A stretch of DNA of 64,000 nucleotides from JBCCFC01 sp965213595. GTDB taxonomy: Bacteria; Chloroflexota; Anaerolineae; Caldilineales; Caldilineaceae. The stretch spans positions 1-64,000 of the forward strand of contig CBDBZO010000001.1 in assembly GCA_965213595.1 (NCBI GenBank), in the 5' to 3' direction. The position numbers and the translations under genes were made by a program. Positions 47,522 through 57,824 of the stretch are shown here, one piece after another (the first letter of the stretch is position 1; the number at the start of each line of letters is the position of its first letter). Below the pieces are notes generated by a model. That model was not told the DNA's origin and did no database searches. It was given only the letters and a program-made list of their open reading frames with translations.

Positions 47522-48532
47522 TCACTCCCCAATCCCCACCAGCTCAATCTCCTCCGAGCGGTGGCAGCTCACGAAGTGATCGGGCTGGATTTCGCGCAGG
47601 GCGGGCGTCTCTATTTTGCAGCGCTCGACCGCATATTGGCAGCGCGGGTGAAAGTAGCAGCCGCTCGGCGGATCGGCCGGATCGGCGACTTCGCCTTCGA
47701 GGATGATGCGCTGAGAGCGCAGGCGCGGGTCGGCCTTGGGCACGGCGGAGAGCAGCGCCTCGGTGTAGGGATGCTGCGGCGTCTGAAAGAGCCGCTTCGT
47801 GGTGGCGACCTCCACAATTTTGCCCACGTACATCACCGCCACGCGATCGCTCACGTGTTTGACGACGCTCAAATCATGGGCCACAAAGAGATAGGAGAGG
47901 CCAAATTCCTCCTGCAGTTCCAGCAGCAGGTTGACGATCTGCGCCTGCACCGAAACGTCGAGCGCCGAGACGGGCTCGTCCGCCACGATCAGCGCGGGGT
48001 TGAGCGCCAGGGCGCGGGCGATGCCGATGCGCTGTCGCTGGCCGCCGCTGAAAGCGTGGGGGTAGCGGTTCATAAATTCAGGCGGCAAGCCCACGCGCAT
48101 CAGCAAATCCTCCACGCGGTCGCGCCGCTCCGGCCCACTGCCGATGCGGTTGACAAGCAGCGGCTCGGCGATGATGTCGTGGACGGTCATGCGCGGGTTG
48201 AGCGAGGAGAAGGGGTCCTGAAAGATCATCTGCATCTGGCGGCGCACGGGCTTGAGCTCGCGCCTGGGCAGCGCCGCCACGTTGACCGTCGAGCCGTTGT
48301 TGCGAAAGCGAATCTCGCCCGCCGTGGGGTCGAGCGCGCGCAGGATGCAGCGCGAGGTGGTCGTCTTGCCGCAGCCGCTTTCGCCCACCAGCGAGAGCGT
48401 CTCGCCCGTGCGGATAAAAAAGTTCACATCGTCCACCGCGCGCACGTGGCCGACCACCCGCCGCAGCAGGCCGCGCCGGATCGGGAAGTACTTTTTGAGG
48501 TGGTTGACTTCGAGGAGGGGTTGCTCGGTCAT
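47522..48532 (-). CDS. Oligopeptide/Dpp-type ABC transporter ATPase (OppF-like)
   Basis: A 336-residue ATPase. Walker A is VGESGCGKTTTSR, the signature FSGGQRQRIGIARAL, and Walker B ALIVADEPVSALD, with the switch His in LFVAHDLSVVKHVSDRVAVMY. The C-terminal oligopeptide-transporter domain contains the Cys-rich segment CYFHPRCQYAVERCKIETP typical of OppD/OppF, which in these proteins can hold an iron-sulfur cluster. It energises import through the two permeases at 50-53 kb. Its start overlaps the stop of the Uma2 gene by 4 bases (ATGA). Confidence 0.96.
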   Translation of the reverse strand: MTEQPLLEVNHLKKYFPIRRGLLRRVVGHVRAVDDVNFFIRTGETLSLVGESGCGKTTTSRCILRALDPTAGEIRFRNNGSTVNVAALPRRELKPVRRQMQMIFQDPFSSLNPRMTVHDIIAEPLLVNRIGSGPERRDRVEDLLMRVGLPPEFMNRYPHAFSGGQRQRIGIARALALNPALIVADEPVSALDVSVQAQIVNLLLELQEEFGLSYLFVAHDLSVVKHVSDRVAVMYVGKIVEVATTKRLFQTPQHPYTEALLSAVPKADPRLRSQRIILEGEVADPADPPSGCYFHPRCQYAVERCKIETPALREIQPDHFVSCHRSEEIELVGIGE

Positions 48533-49104
48533 CGGAAGATGCGTTCCAGCTTTAGCTCAAATTGCGGCAGCGTTGGTTCGCCGGAAAGGGTGGCGGGATT
48601 CTCCAGAATTTCAACGGCTTGTCCCGGACGGTAAATCTCTACCTGCCGATTCTGGGGGTCAATCAACCAGCCAAGTTGAGCGCCGTTGGCGATGTACTCA
48701 CGCATTTTTTCGCGGAGCGGACCCAATTCATCCGATGGAGAACGCAACTCCACCACAAAGTCGGGACAGAGCGGCACAAAGCGCTCGCGCTCTTCGTCGG
48801 TCAGTCCCTCCCAGCGCTCCAGTGCAATCCACGCCGCATCGGGCGAGCGGTTGGCGCCATTGGGCAACCGAAAGCCCGTCGAGGAATCAAAGGCTTCTCC
48901 TAATCGAAATTGATCGTTCCACTGCCACAACTGTCCACTGATGCTTGCGTTGCGTGCGCCAGTCGATCCGCCTGTCGGGGGCATGATGGTCACCTCGCCG
49001 GTTGCCAGCCGCTCGAAGCGCAGCTCTGGATTTTTTGTGCTAAGTTCACGAAATTCTTCTTCGGTTGCCACAAATGGCTTTAGGTCGACGGTCAGCGCAG
49101 TCAT
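48529..49104 (-). CDS. Uma2-family (DUF820) endonuclease-like protein
   Basis: A 191-residue protein from ATG 49104 (AAAGGAGAAGC upstream). It has the Uma2 restriction-endonuclease-like core: an N-terminal helix, RFERLATGEVTIMPPTGGSTGARNASISGQL, NRSPDAAWIALERWEGL (Asp), and CPDFVVELRSPSDELGPLREKMREYIANGAQLGWLIDPQNRQVEIYRPG with PD...E-x-R in place of a strict E-x-K. The family is abundant in Chloroflexota and Cyanobacteria, with unknown function. It is inserted between the two ABC-transporter ATPase genes and is translationally coupled to the next one. Confidence 0.9.
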   Translation of the reverse strand: MTALTVDLKPFVATEEEFRELSTKNPELRFERLATGEVTIMPPTGGSTGARNASISGQLWQWNDQFRLGEAFDSSTGFRLPNGANRSPDAAWIALERWEGLTDEERERFVPLCPDFVVELRSPSDELGPLREKMREYIANGAQLGWLIDPQNRQVEIYRPGQAVEILENPATLSGEPTLPQFELKLERIFR

Positions 49105-49164
49105 GTGCTTCTCCTTTCCATTGTCATCTCGCTCAGAGGTAACAGAGCAGTCAGAATGTTTCTC

Positions 49165-49200
49165 CTGCCCCATCCGTGTTCCCTCTCATCCGTGTATACT
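49165..49200. repeat. CCGTGTTCCC-TCATCCGTGTATAC phrase
   Basis: CATCCGTGTTCCCTCTCATCCGTGTATACTTTCT is nearly the same as the right arm of the palindrome at 52992-53076. It lacks its left arm here. It lies between the OppD and Uma2 genes. Confidence 0.7.
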
Positions 49201-49204
49201 TTCT

Positions 49205-50212
<1,008 letters not shown>

Positions 50213-50246
50213 GGGGTGAATAGACTTAGGGAAATTTTTGACCGTG

Positions 50247-50362
50247 GTCTTTATTGCTTACTGCTTACTGCTTATTGCGTTCGTTGAGTACTTATCGGCG
50301 ACGAATGTTCGTCGCTTACACGTGATCCAACGAACGCAATAAGCAATAAGCAGTAAGCAATA
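50247..50362. repeat. GCTTACT/GCTTATT heptamer palindrome
   Basis: TATTGCTTACTGCTTACTGC...TTATTGCGTTCGTTG pairs with CAACGAACGCAATAAGCAATAAGCAGTAAGCAATA. The arms use the 7-base words GCTTACT and GCTTATT. The loop contains GCGACGAATGTTCGTCGC, itself a hairpin. It lies between the permease and OppD genes. Confidence 0.9.
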
Positions 50363-50363
50363 C

Positions 50364-51539
50364 CTACCCATACGGGTCCGCCGCATCGCGCAATCCATCC
50401 CCCAGGAAATTAAACGCCAGCACGGCCAAAATCACCGGCACGGCGGGGAGCAGGAGCCAGGGCGAAATGGCGACGGCCTGGATGTTTTGCGCGTCCTTGA
50501 GCAGCACGCCCCAGCTAATGGCGGGCGGGCGCAGCCCCAGGCCGAGAAAGCTCAGCGAGGTCTCGGCGATGATCATGGCGGGCAGGGCCAGCGTGGTGGC
50601 GGCGATGATGTGGCTGAGAAAGGAGGGAACCATGTGGAAAAAGATGATGCGCAGCTGGCTGGCCCCGGCCAGCGCCGCCGCCGTCACAAAATCCTCCGAG
50701 CGCAGGGAGAGAAAGCGCCCGCGCGTGACTCTCGCCAGCGTCGTCCAGCCAATCAGCCCCAGGATCATGGTGATAAAAAAGTAGACGCGCGTGATCGGCC
50801 ACTGCGGCGGCACGGCGGCGGCGAGGCCCATCCAGAGCGGAATCGTCGGGATCGAGCGCACGATTTCGATGATGCGCTGGATCACGTTGTCGACCACGCC
50901 GCCGTATAATCCGGACAGGCCGCCCAGCGTGATGCCGAGTACGAGGCTCAAGGCGACACCGGCGAGGCCAATCGTCATCGAGAGGCGGGTGGCGATCATG
51001 AGCCGTGAGAAGAGGTCGCGCCCCTGCAGGTCCGTGCCGATCAGGAAGAGGCTCTCCTCGGCAATGGATTCCTCGGCGCCGGGGCGCACGCCAACGAGGT
51101 GACGGCTGGTCGGGATGAAGCCCAGGAGATCGTACTCGTAGCCTTTGGCAAAGAGCGCCAGCGGCACTTTCTTTTCCGGATCGGGCTGATAGACCTTTTT
51201 GAAGGTCTGCGGATCGCGCTTGCCCGTAACGGCGAAGACGTGCGGGCGAAATTCGCCGTTGTCGAGCCAGTGAATCGGCTGCGGTGGCAGCAGCGAGAGT
51301 TCGGCGTTGGAGAGGCGCGGATCGGCGTAGGCGAAAAAGTCGGCGAAGAGCACGACCACGTAGAAGAGCGCAATCACCACCGCGGCGACGATGGCGAGCC
51401 GGTGCTTGCGAAAGCGCCACCACATCAGCTGCCACTGCGTCGCCACCGAGATGCGATCCGCCACGGAGGGCTGCTCGACCTGTGTCGGCGGCGGCGTCTG
51501 CGGTTTGGGTCTGGTCAGGGTTCCGACTGCTTCAGCCAT
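50364..51539 (-). CDS. Dpp/Opp-type ABC permease (OppC-like)
   Basis: A 391-residue inner-membrane permease. It has a long polar N-terminus, a first membrane segment (RLAIVAAVVIALFYVVVLFADFF), an enlarged extracytoplasmic loop of about 110 residues before HLVGVRPG...FLIGTDLQGRDLFSRLMIATRLSM, then five further spans. The EAA-type loop is ARVTRGRFLSLRSEDFVTAAALAGASQLRIIFFHMVPSFLSH. It forms the channel with the other permease. The large loop places it in the branch of OppC proteins seen with sugar or plant-oligomer importers rather than E. coli OppC. Confidence 0.93.
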   Translation of the reverse strand: MAEAVGTLTRPKPQTPPPTQVEQPSVADRISVATQWQLMWWRFRKHRLAIVAAVVIALFYVVVLFADFFAYADPRLSNAELSLLPPQPIHWLDNGEFRPHVFAVTGKRDPQTFKKVYQPDPEKKVPLALFAKGYEYDLLGFIPTSRHLVGVRPGAEESIAEESLFLIGTDLQGRDLFSRLMIATRLSMTIGLAGVALSLVLGITLGGLSGLYGGVVDNVIQRIIEIVRSIPTIPLWMGLAAAVPPQWPITRVYFFITMILGLIGWTTLARVTRGRFLSLRSEDFVTAAALAGASQLRIIFFHMVPSFLSHIIAATTLALPAMIIAETSLSFLGLGLRPPAISWGVLLKDAQNIQAVAISPWLLLPAVPVILAVLAFNFLGDGLRDAADPYG

Positions 51540-51559
51540 GGGTCAAGCTCCAGAAGACT

Positions 51560-51625
51560 CGTCTACCATCAATTTAACGCAAAGGCGCAAAGGCGCAAAG
51601 GTTTTCTCACATTCCAGCCTGGAAA
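51560..51625. repeat. AATTTAACGCAAAGGCGCAAAGG phrase
   Basis: TTTAACGC followed by three AAAGGCGC-type units, like the left end of the repeat at 8224. It is followed by further repeats; the 51540-51927 gap holds no gene. Confidence 0.55.
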
Positions 51626-51644
51626 GTCAAACCGAGACAGGATA

Positions 51645-51812
51645 GCATGTCATTCCCGCCGGGGACCCTCTGGGTGCGGGAATCCATGCGCAACCTACGA
51701 GAAGTTCTAGTCTCGACGGGAGCGATGTCTAACCTCCCGCTTTATTGTAAATTCAAGGCTTGCAGGTGACCTGAACCAGGAATTCCCGCCTGCGCGGGAA
51801 TGACAAATTTCG
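51645..51812. repeat. ATTCCCGCC...GGGAAT repeats, two units
   Basis: GTCATTCCCGCC...GGGAATCC near the left end and AATTCCCGCCTGCGCGGGAATGAC near the right end can pair with each other over about 150 bases. It resembles 38331-38403. Further on, TGTTCGCACGTGGGCGTGCGAACTCC (about 51849-51874) and ACCGTTGACCACCGTTGACC (about 51903-51922) are additional small repeats. Confidence 0.7.
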
Positions 51813-51927
51813 ATGGTTCCACGGAACGACGTTTTCCTGTGGGTTACCTGTTCGCACGTGGGCGTGCGAACTCCGCAGGCGCCCGTTGTCCATTAACAAT
51901 TCACCGTTGACCACCGTTGACCATTCT

Positions 51928-52929
51928 CTAGGCGCTGCCTTCCATGCCCAGCCGGATGCGCGGGTCGATCCACATCAAAATCAAGTCCGACACAAAGGTG
52001 CCGATTACCGTGAGCACGGCGAGCAACAGCAGGATCGTGCCCGCCAGAAAGAGGTCCTGCGCGATCAGCGCGCGGAAGAGCAGCGGGCCGACGGTGGGCA
52101 GGCTGAGCACGAGCGAGACGATGATGCTGCCCGAGACGATAAAGGGGAAGAGATAGCCAATCGTGCTGGCAAAGGGGTTGAGGGCGGCGCGCACCGGGTA
52201 TTTGAGAATCACCCGCGTCTCGGCCAAGCCCTTGGCGCGCGCCGTGACGACGTAGGGCTTGCGCAATTCGTCGAGCAGGTTGGCGCGCATGATGCGCACC
52301 ACTTCGGCCATGCCCGCCAGCCCCAGGATAATCGCGGGCAGCGGCAGATGTTTCATCAAATCCCAAATTTTGGCCCAGCCCCAGGGCGCCATCCGCATAT
52401 TGGCCGAGAAGAGACCGCCGATGCTCTCGGCGTTGAAGTACTTAAAGCTGACGTAGAGCACGACCAGCGCCAGCATAAAGTTGGGGATCGCAATGCCAAT
52501 AAAGCCGATAAAGGTAAAGAAATAGTCACCGATCGAATACTGGCGCACGGCGGAGTATATCCCGATCGGCAGCGCCAGCGCCCAGATAAAAACCACCGCC
52601 GCCAGCGACACGATCACCGTCAGCGTCATGCGGTCGCCGATCACTTCGCGCACGGGGCGGTTGTACTCCATGGCCATGCCAAAGTTGCCCTCCAGCATCA
52701 GCCCCATCCACTTGGCGTACTGCACGTAGAGCGGCTGATCCAGCCCGTACTGCTGGCGCAGCGCATCCGCCTCCTCCACCGAGAGCACCGTGCCCGTGCT
52801 CTGCAGCGAGGCAATGTAGGCCGTCACAAAATCACCCGGCGGCAGCTGGATCACGATAAAGGAGATGACCGAGGCGGCCCAGATCGTGAGCAGCCCGGCG
52901 GCAAAGCGGCGGAGGATGTAGTTGAGCAT
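51928..52929 (-). CDS. Dpp/Opp-type ABC permease (OppB-like)
   Basis: A 333-residue permease of the DppB/OppB group. It begins MLNYILRRFAAGLLTIWAASVISFIVIQLPPGDF, the family opening, and has six hydrophobic segments. The EAA loop is RANLLDELRKPYVVTARAKGLAETRVILKYPVRAALNPFASTIG. It partners the OppC-like permease; together with the substrate-binding lipoprotein upstream and the two ATPases downstream they make a complete importer. Confidence 0.95.
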   Translation of the reverse strand: MLNYILRRFAAGLLTIWAASVISFIVIQLPPGDFVTAYIASLQSTGTVLSVEEADALRQQYGLDQPLYVQYAKWMGLMLEGNFGMAMEYNRPVREVIGDRMTLTVIVSLAAVVFIWALALPIGIYSAVRQYSIGDYFFTFIGFIGIAIPNFMLALVVLYVSFKYFNAESIGGLFSANMRMAPWGWAKIWDLMKHLPLPAIILGLAGMAEVVRIMRANLLDELRKPYVVTARAKGLAETRVILKYPVRAALNPFASTIGYLFPFIVSGSIIVSLVLSLPTVGPLLFRALIAQDLFLAGTILLLLAVLTVIGTFVSDLILMWIDPRIRLGMEGSA

Positions 52930-52991
52930 GGTGTCGTATGTAGACGCTTAACAACTAAGCAATTGTATCCTTACCCGAACAGCAAGAAGAG

Positions 52992-53076
52992 TAGTATACA
53001 CGGATAGGGAGGAACACGGATAGGAAGAAAGAATAAAAATCTCTTATCCGTGTTCCTCCCATCCGTGTATACTTTC
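52992..53076. repeat. AGTATACACGGATAGGGAGGAACACGGATA palindrome
   Basis: AGTATACACGGATAGGGAGGAACACGGATA pairs almost perfectly with TATCCGTGTTCCTCCCATCCGTGTATACT across a short A-rich loop. It lies between the substrate-binding protein gene and the first permease gene, where it could lower downstream expression by attenuating the transcript. Confidence 0.9.
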
Positions 53077-53099
53077 TGCTTCGGCTACGACATTCGTCG

Positions 53100-55262
53100 T
53101 TACTCGCCGCCGTCCCGGAAGAAGAAGGTCGACGGGCGGGAGATGTTGGGCGTTTGCCCGGCCTGGATGTTGAGCTGGCGATCGGGGATGTTACCCAGCT
53201 CGTTGCTGGCCACGCGCACGCCCATGAAGGCACCGGACTGGCCGACCGTGCCAATCGACCAGACATCGTCGGTGATGATCTCCCAGATTTGCTGGCCGAT
53301 CTCGACGCGCTCGTCCGGCGTGGACTGGAGCGCCTGGGTGAAGAGGTCCATCACCTGCAGCACGCTCTCGTCCGTCGGCTCGACGCCGCTTTCGCCGCCG
53401 GTGGAGTACCACGTGCCGTAGCCGGGGCCCGTGCCGGAAAGATTCGTCACCGGCAGCGCGTGGTAGGGGTAGAGGAAGAGCTCGTCCGTGCCGTCGTTCT
53501 GCCAGAAGAAGATCTGCAGCTGGTTGGAATCACGCAGCTGGGTGTTGAGGCCGCGCTCCTGCTCCACGATGTTGGCAAAGATGCCGATCTCGGCCCAGTC
53601 CTCCTTGATCAGCTCGGCCATCTGCGGGTACTGGATAAAGGCGGGCACGGGGTTGAGCTCGATGGTGAGGCGCTCGCCGTTGTCCGTGCGCAGGCGGAAG
53701 CCGTCGGCGTCCCGCTCAGTGAGGCCGATGGAGTCGAGCAGCTCGTTGGCCTGCTCCGGATCGTGGGCGGACCAGAGGTCGCGGTATTCGGGGCCGGGGT
53801 TGAAGGGCGAGCTTTCGGCCACCACGGCGGAGCCGGGCACGCCGATGCCGAGGAAAATGATCTCGTTGATCGAGTCGCGGTCGATGCCGAGCGAGAGCGC
53901 GCGGCGGAAGTCCACATTTTGCAGCCAGCGACCGATCTCTTCGTCCTCGCGGTAGCTCTGGTTGATTTGCAGCACGCCATCCGCGCCGTGCTGGGCGGGA
54001 TCGAGCGAGACGGTGTAGTTGCCATCCTCGGCGTTTTCGAGCAGCACGGGCAAATTCGCCAGCGAAATGTGGCGCGCCTGGTAGTCGTACTCGCCCGCAA
54101 TCGCGCGCAGGTTGAGCACCTCCAGGTCCGCGGCCAAGGTCATCGAGATGCGGTCGATGTAGGGCAGCTGATTGCCCGCGGTGTCGACGCCATAATAATA
54201 CGGGTTGCGCACGAGCACCCAGTTGTCGGTGGTGATGGGATTCTCGGTCATCCAGGGCGTCAGCACCGGCAGATCGGGGTTGCGCTGCCAAGTGTTTTTG
54301 TCGCGGAAGAGGTTGACCCAGTTGTCAAAGCCTTCCGCCTCCACCGCGGCGTCCAGTTCGTCGGCGTCGGCAAAATCGGCGTGATACTGCTCCATGTAGT
54401 GGGCCGGCGCATAGCCGCCCAGCCCAAATTCGCCAAAGATGGCGTGGCCGCCAAAGACGTTGACCGAGCTGCCCAGCACCTCCAGGAAGAGGCTGTTGGC
54501 AAAGGGGAAGCTGAAGACGAGCGTGTAGTCGTCCGGCGCTTCGAGGGTCGCACCTTCGTTGATGTTGAAGAAGGGCGAGGGCACGGGCACCAGCTCCTCG
54601 TTCTGGTACATGTTCTCGTACCAGAACATCACATCCGCCGTGGTGAAAGGCTCGCCGTCCGACCACTTGACGCCTTCGCGCAGGTTGACGGTAATTTGCG
54701 TGCCGTCCTCGCTGATTTCCCAGCTCTTGGCCAAGTTGGGCACGACTTCGGGGAAATCCGTGGAATCCCAGAAGACAAAGCGGTCGCCGCCCGCCACGCG
54801 GTGGCCGTTCTGGCCGTCCGCCGGGCCGGTAAAGCCGCGCCGCCAGGTGCCGCCGTAAACGCCAATCTCCTCGACGGGGCTGATCACGAGCAGATTCTCA
54901 ATCGGGGGCAGCCGCTCCGCCAGCGGCGGCAAATCGCCCGCCTCGACCATCTCCTCCAGCATCGGGGCCTGGCTCAGTTCGGTCGGGAACTGGCTCTCGT
55001 CGGTGATAATCTCCGGCCCTTCGAGCTCGCCGATCAGCGTGGAGCCGAGGGCGGCCTCTTCGTCCGCGACGGCCTCATCGGCTTCGTCAGCGGCGGTTTC
55101 CGCGTCGCCACCCGCCACCACTTCGGCATCGTCTACGACATCTTCAACCACGGGAGCCGCGCCGCCACCGCAGGCTGCCAGCAGCAGCGTGAGAATCAGG
55201 CAGAGGCTGAGCAGCAGCGCAACTTTCGGGCTTCTTGGATGGATACTTTGGGGAGCGGGCAT
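53100..55262 (-). CDS. Family-5 ABC transporter substrate-binding lipoprotein
   Basis: A 720-residue exported binding protein. The signal VALLLSLCLILTLLLAACGGG ends in a lipobox (LAAC). An acidic linker follows, then the SBP_bac_5 fold: WEISEDGTQITVNLREGVKWSDGEPFTTADVMFWYENMY, NPYYYGVDTAGNQLPYIDRI, LSLGIDRDSINEIIFLGIGVPGSAV and a long C-terminal lobe. Large members of this family bind oligopeptides, oligosaccharides or opines. It heads the minus-strand importer operon and has GGAGAACCCC upstream. Cargo is inferred only from the downstream sugar-acid genes. Confidence 0.95.
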   Translation of the reverse strand: MPAPQSIHPRSPKVALLLSLCLILTLLLAACGGGAAPVVEDVVDDAEVVAGGDAETAADEADEAVADEEAALGSTLIGELEGPEIITDESQFPTELSQAPMLEEMVEAGDLPPLAERLPPIENLLVISPVEEIGVYGGTWRRGFTGPADGQNGHRVAGGDRFVFWDSTDFPEVVPNLAKSWEISEDGTQITVNLREGVKWSDGEPFTTADVMFWYENMYQNEELVPVPSPFFNINEGATLEAPDDYTLVFSFPFANSLFLEVLGSSVNVFGGHAIFGEFGLGGYAPAHYMEQYHADFADADELDAAVEAEGFDNWVNLFRDKNTWQRNPDLPVLTPWMTENPITTDNWVLVRNPYYYGVDTAGNQLPYIDRISMTLAADLEVLNLRAIAGEYDYQARHISLANLPVLLENAEDGNYTVSLDPAQHGADGVLQINQSYREDEEIGRWLQNVDFRRALSLGIDRDSINEIIFLGIGVPGSAVVAESSPFNPGPEYRDLWSAHDPEQANELLDSIGLTERDADGFRLRTDNGERLTIELNPVPAFIQYPQMAELIKEDWAEIGIFANIVEQERGLNTQLRDSNQLQIFFWQNDGTDELFLYPYHALPVTNLSGTGPGYGTWYSTGGESGVEPTDESVLQVMDLFTQALQSTPDERVEIGQQIWEIITDDVWSIGTVGQSGAFMGVRVASNELGNIPDRQLNIQAGQTPNISRPSTFFFRDGGE

Positions 55263-55590
55263 GGGGTTCTCCTAGAAGGTAGTGTGAGTTGGATGAAGAA
55301 CGATGAAAGGCGGTTGACAGACGAGGAGATGGCTTGAATCGACGACAAGTTTTCTGCACGGCCAAGAGAGTCGCCAGCGGGGGAGCGCCGCGCCACGTTG
55401 CCGCAGAAAGCCGCACAGGAAATTGTGGTCGGTGTTACGCTGGGAGCGTATCACAAGCGGGGGACAATGTCAAAGGGGGTTTTTGGGGGCTGGGATGCGC
55501 GTTGACGTGAAGGGCTTTGTTGAGTCGGAGACGTAGCGCGTGGCGAGATCGGGCTGTGAGGGCGAACTGCATTTTGCGAGTCCGACATCT
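55263..55590. other. Intergenic stretch with no supported feature
   Basis: It separates the start of the importer operon from the end of the broken serine hydrolase gene, both on the minus strand. I see no gene, strong hairpin or known repeat. The promoter of the importer operon must lie here, but no convincing -35/-10 pair stands out on the minus strand. Confidence 0.5.
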
Positions 55591-55869
55591 TCAGTCCACC
55601 AGCGCTTGATAGGTGAGCACCTTGAGCTGTGATTCAAGCGGATAGGTAAACACCGGCATAAACTGCGTTAGTACCAGGCCGATGATGGCCTCTTGTGGGT
55701 CGATCCAGAAGTGGGTGCTGGCCGCGCCGGCCCAGCCGTAGTTGCCGACTGACTCGAAGCCCTGCGTCTTCGCCACATCGGTCACCACGTTGACGCCAAG
55801 CCCAAAGCCACGGCCAGCGATTGCCTCACCAAGTAGCATCATGGGGAGCAGCTGCCGGGGCAGGTGATT

Positions 55870-56902
55870 AGACATTATATCGATTAGAATTCGATAAAGA
55901 GATGAAGCTGAAGGGGGCCATAGGACCAAGGGCGGAAATTGAGTCTGAAATTGTGTAGGCCACAACAGGTTTCAAAAACCGCGTCGCGAAAGCCCGGCTT
56001 CCAGTTGCGAATTTTGTCTTTCACAATCCGATAGCGTTTGACGCCGCCGATGGCATGTTCAATCCGGGTGCGCAACGAGGAAAGCCAGCTGTTCTTGTGC
56101 TTGTCAAACTCAGACAGCTCTTGGTTGCGCGGCTTCTTTTTGGGCTGCAAAATCGTCACCTGCTCCAAGCTAAACCCCTGGAAAGCCGGTATCTTGAGCC
56201 AGTCGACTCCCCTGTGGCAGCGTGTAGTCTGTTTCCTCCGCCAGCCGTTTGTCGTGCCGCTTGCCCTCGACCGTGTCGGAGACAAACAGCACTTGCCCTT
56301 GCGAGTCGATGACGACATTGTTCTTTACGGCGTGCCGTTTTTTTTGCCGCTGTAGAAAAAGCGCTGCTTGTCCGGGTCGCTGGGGCGGGGAATCGGGCGC
56401 TCCGTTCCGTCATGGAAGTACAGCGTCTCCTCTTCGGCAAAGGAGACCGCGTCCATCTCGCGGGCAGGCAACGCCTCCGCTTGGGCAAGCGCCTGATTCA
56501 GGACGGGGTGCAAGGTGTGAATCCACTGGTTGGCTTTGGGTTGGCTAAGGTTGAAGAGTGACCCCTGCACCGTTTGCAGATTGTTGCTCTTCAAGTAGTT
56601 CAAAATGAAGAACAGTTTCTCTTCTACCGTGGCTAACGGACTATTCTGGTAGTCAACATAGCGCCGCTTCCCCCTAGGCTTGCCGTCCAGCTGATGGGTG
56701 CGCATCCGCTCATAAAAACAGTCCGCAAAGTGGGGAAGCAAGGCGTCGAACTCTTCGCGTGTGTAGCCGGTCAAGGCCAGAAAGTCAATTGGCTTTTCAG
56801 CATACTTTTGGTAGTGGCTCATTGGGCATCTCCTCTTTTTTCTGGAATGCCTTCAGTTTACCCGCCCTTCTATTTCTTGTCCATTTAATCGATATAATGT
56901 CT
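55870..56902 (-). mobile_element. IS5-family element (1033 bp), ISL2-like, probably inactive
   Basis: The ends AGACATTATATCGATTA and its complement form a perfect 17-bp inverted repeat. ATT occurs on both sides (55867-55869, 56903-56905) as a 3-bp target duplication. It carries a DDE_Tnp_4-type transposase split over three frames. Its insertion point is inside the serine hydrolase gene, so it arrived after that gene was established. Confidence 0.95.
55884..56822 (-). pseudogene. IS5-family transposase, frameshifted
   Basis: The first frame (56822-56325) gives the N-terminal HTH part (YAEKPIDFLALTGYTREEFDALLPHF...LQTVQGSLFNLSQPKANQWIHTLHPVLNQAL) and ends KRFFYSGKKNGTP-type sequence at a run of eight A. 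Slippage by -1 on that run would continue into KRHAVKNNVVIDSQGQVLFVSDTVEGKRHDKRLAEETDYTLPQGSRLAQDTGF, as in IS elements that use programmed frameshifting. A second break near 56178 (an extra C in TTTCCAGG) then requires another shift to reach GFSLEQVTILQPKKKPRNQELS...RIEHAIGGVKRYRIVKDKIRNW. The A-run is probably natural; the second break is probably inactivating or an assembly error. Confidence 0.88.
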
Positions 56903-57824
56903 ATTAATTATCATCAGCGAGACCGTCTTGCGGCCTAGCAGCCGCGTGCCGTCTAGTTCGCCGCCGTTGAGCAGCATCTGCATAAAGCGCAGATAGTCGA
57001 GCGCGGTGGAGACCAGCCCGGCGCCGCCGGAGAGGTTGCGAGCTGGCTGGGTAAAATCTCCGAGGAAAGGCGTATTGTTTCGCGCCAGCCCGCCTGCTTC
57101 AGTCAGGTTGTATAGGGCGGCGAAGCGCTCGATTTTCTCCGGCGGCACGTAAAAATCCGTGTCGACCATACCCAGCGGCTCGAAGATGCGCTCTTTCAGA
57201 AAATCATCAAATGGCATGTCGGCCACAATTTCGACGAGGTGACCGAGCACGTCTGTGGCGATGCTGTGCGCCAGGCGCTGCCCGGCTGGTTCATCGACGG
57301 CAGCTTGACCAGCTCGGCGACGATTTCCTGCAGCGACTTGTCGCGGCGGAACAGCCCGGCCTGCTCATAGAGCACGTCGAGCGGCGTGCCTTCGAGATCG
57401 TAGGCTAACCCTGCCGTATGCAGCATCAAATCACGGATGGTCACCTCTCGCTCAAGCTCGAGCCGTCCACTCGTTGGGTCATCGGCGTCCGCCAGCACCT
57501 TAACCCCCGCGAAGCCGGGAATGAATCGGGAAACGGGGTCGTTGAGCAGGAAGTGACCTTCCTCGTAGAGCATCATCGCCGCCACGTTGGTGATGGGCTT
57601 GGTCATCGAGTAGATGCGGAAGATGGTATCGGCCTGCATAGGCTTCTGCGCTTCGATGTCCATCAGGCCGTACTGCTCAAAGTGGGCGACTTTGCCCCGC
57701 CGGGCCACGAGCGTGCTCAGGCCGGACAGCTGTTGCCGGTCGATGTAGCCCTGCATGACGGGGTAGATGCGTTGCAGTCGCTGCGTGGAAAAGCCGACGA
57801 ATTCGGGGGAAGTCATTTCCATTG

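Larger units (their letters stand above)
55591..57822 (-). pseudogene. Beta-lactamase-family serine hydrolase, broken by an IS and a frameshift
   Basis: Three pieces make one esterase/beta-lactamase-type protein. The N-terminal piece (57822 down to about 57268) has the SxxK motif IYSMTKPITNVAAMMLYEEG. A single-base deletion near 57267 breaks the frame: TGGCGC-ACAGC should read WRYSIATDV. The middle piece continues VLGHLVEIVADMPFDDFLKERIFEPLGM to VSLMIIN. A 1033-bp IS interrupts it there. The C-terminal piece (to 55591) resumes NHLPRQLLPMMLLGEAIAGRGFGLGVNVV...GWAGAASTHFWIDP. Removing the IS and one ATT copy rejoins the frame exactly. A MITE touches the start codon. The gene is not functional as sequenced. 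Confidence 0.92.

Noticed and set aside
53154..55337. 727-codon open frame opposite the substrate-binding protein gene
   Set aside because: Antisense shadow for the same reason; the minus-strand protein has a lipobox and a full SBP_bac_5 fold.
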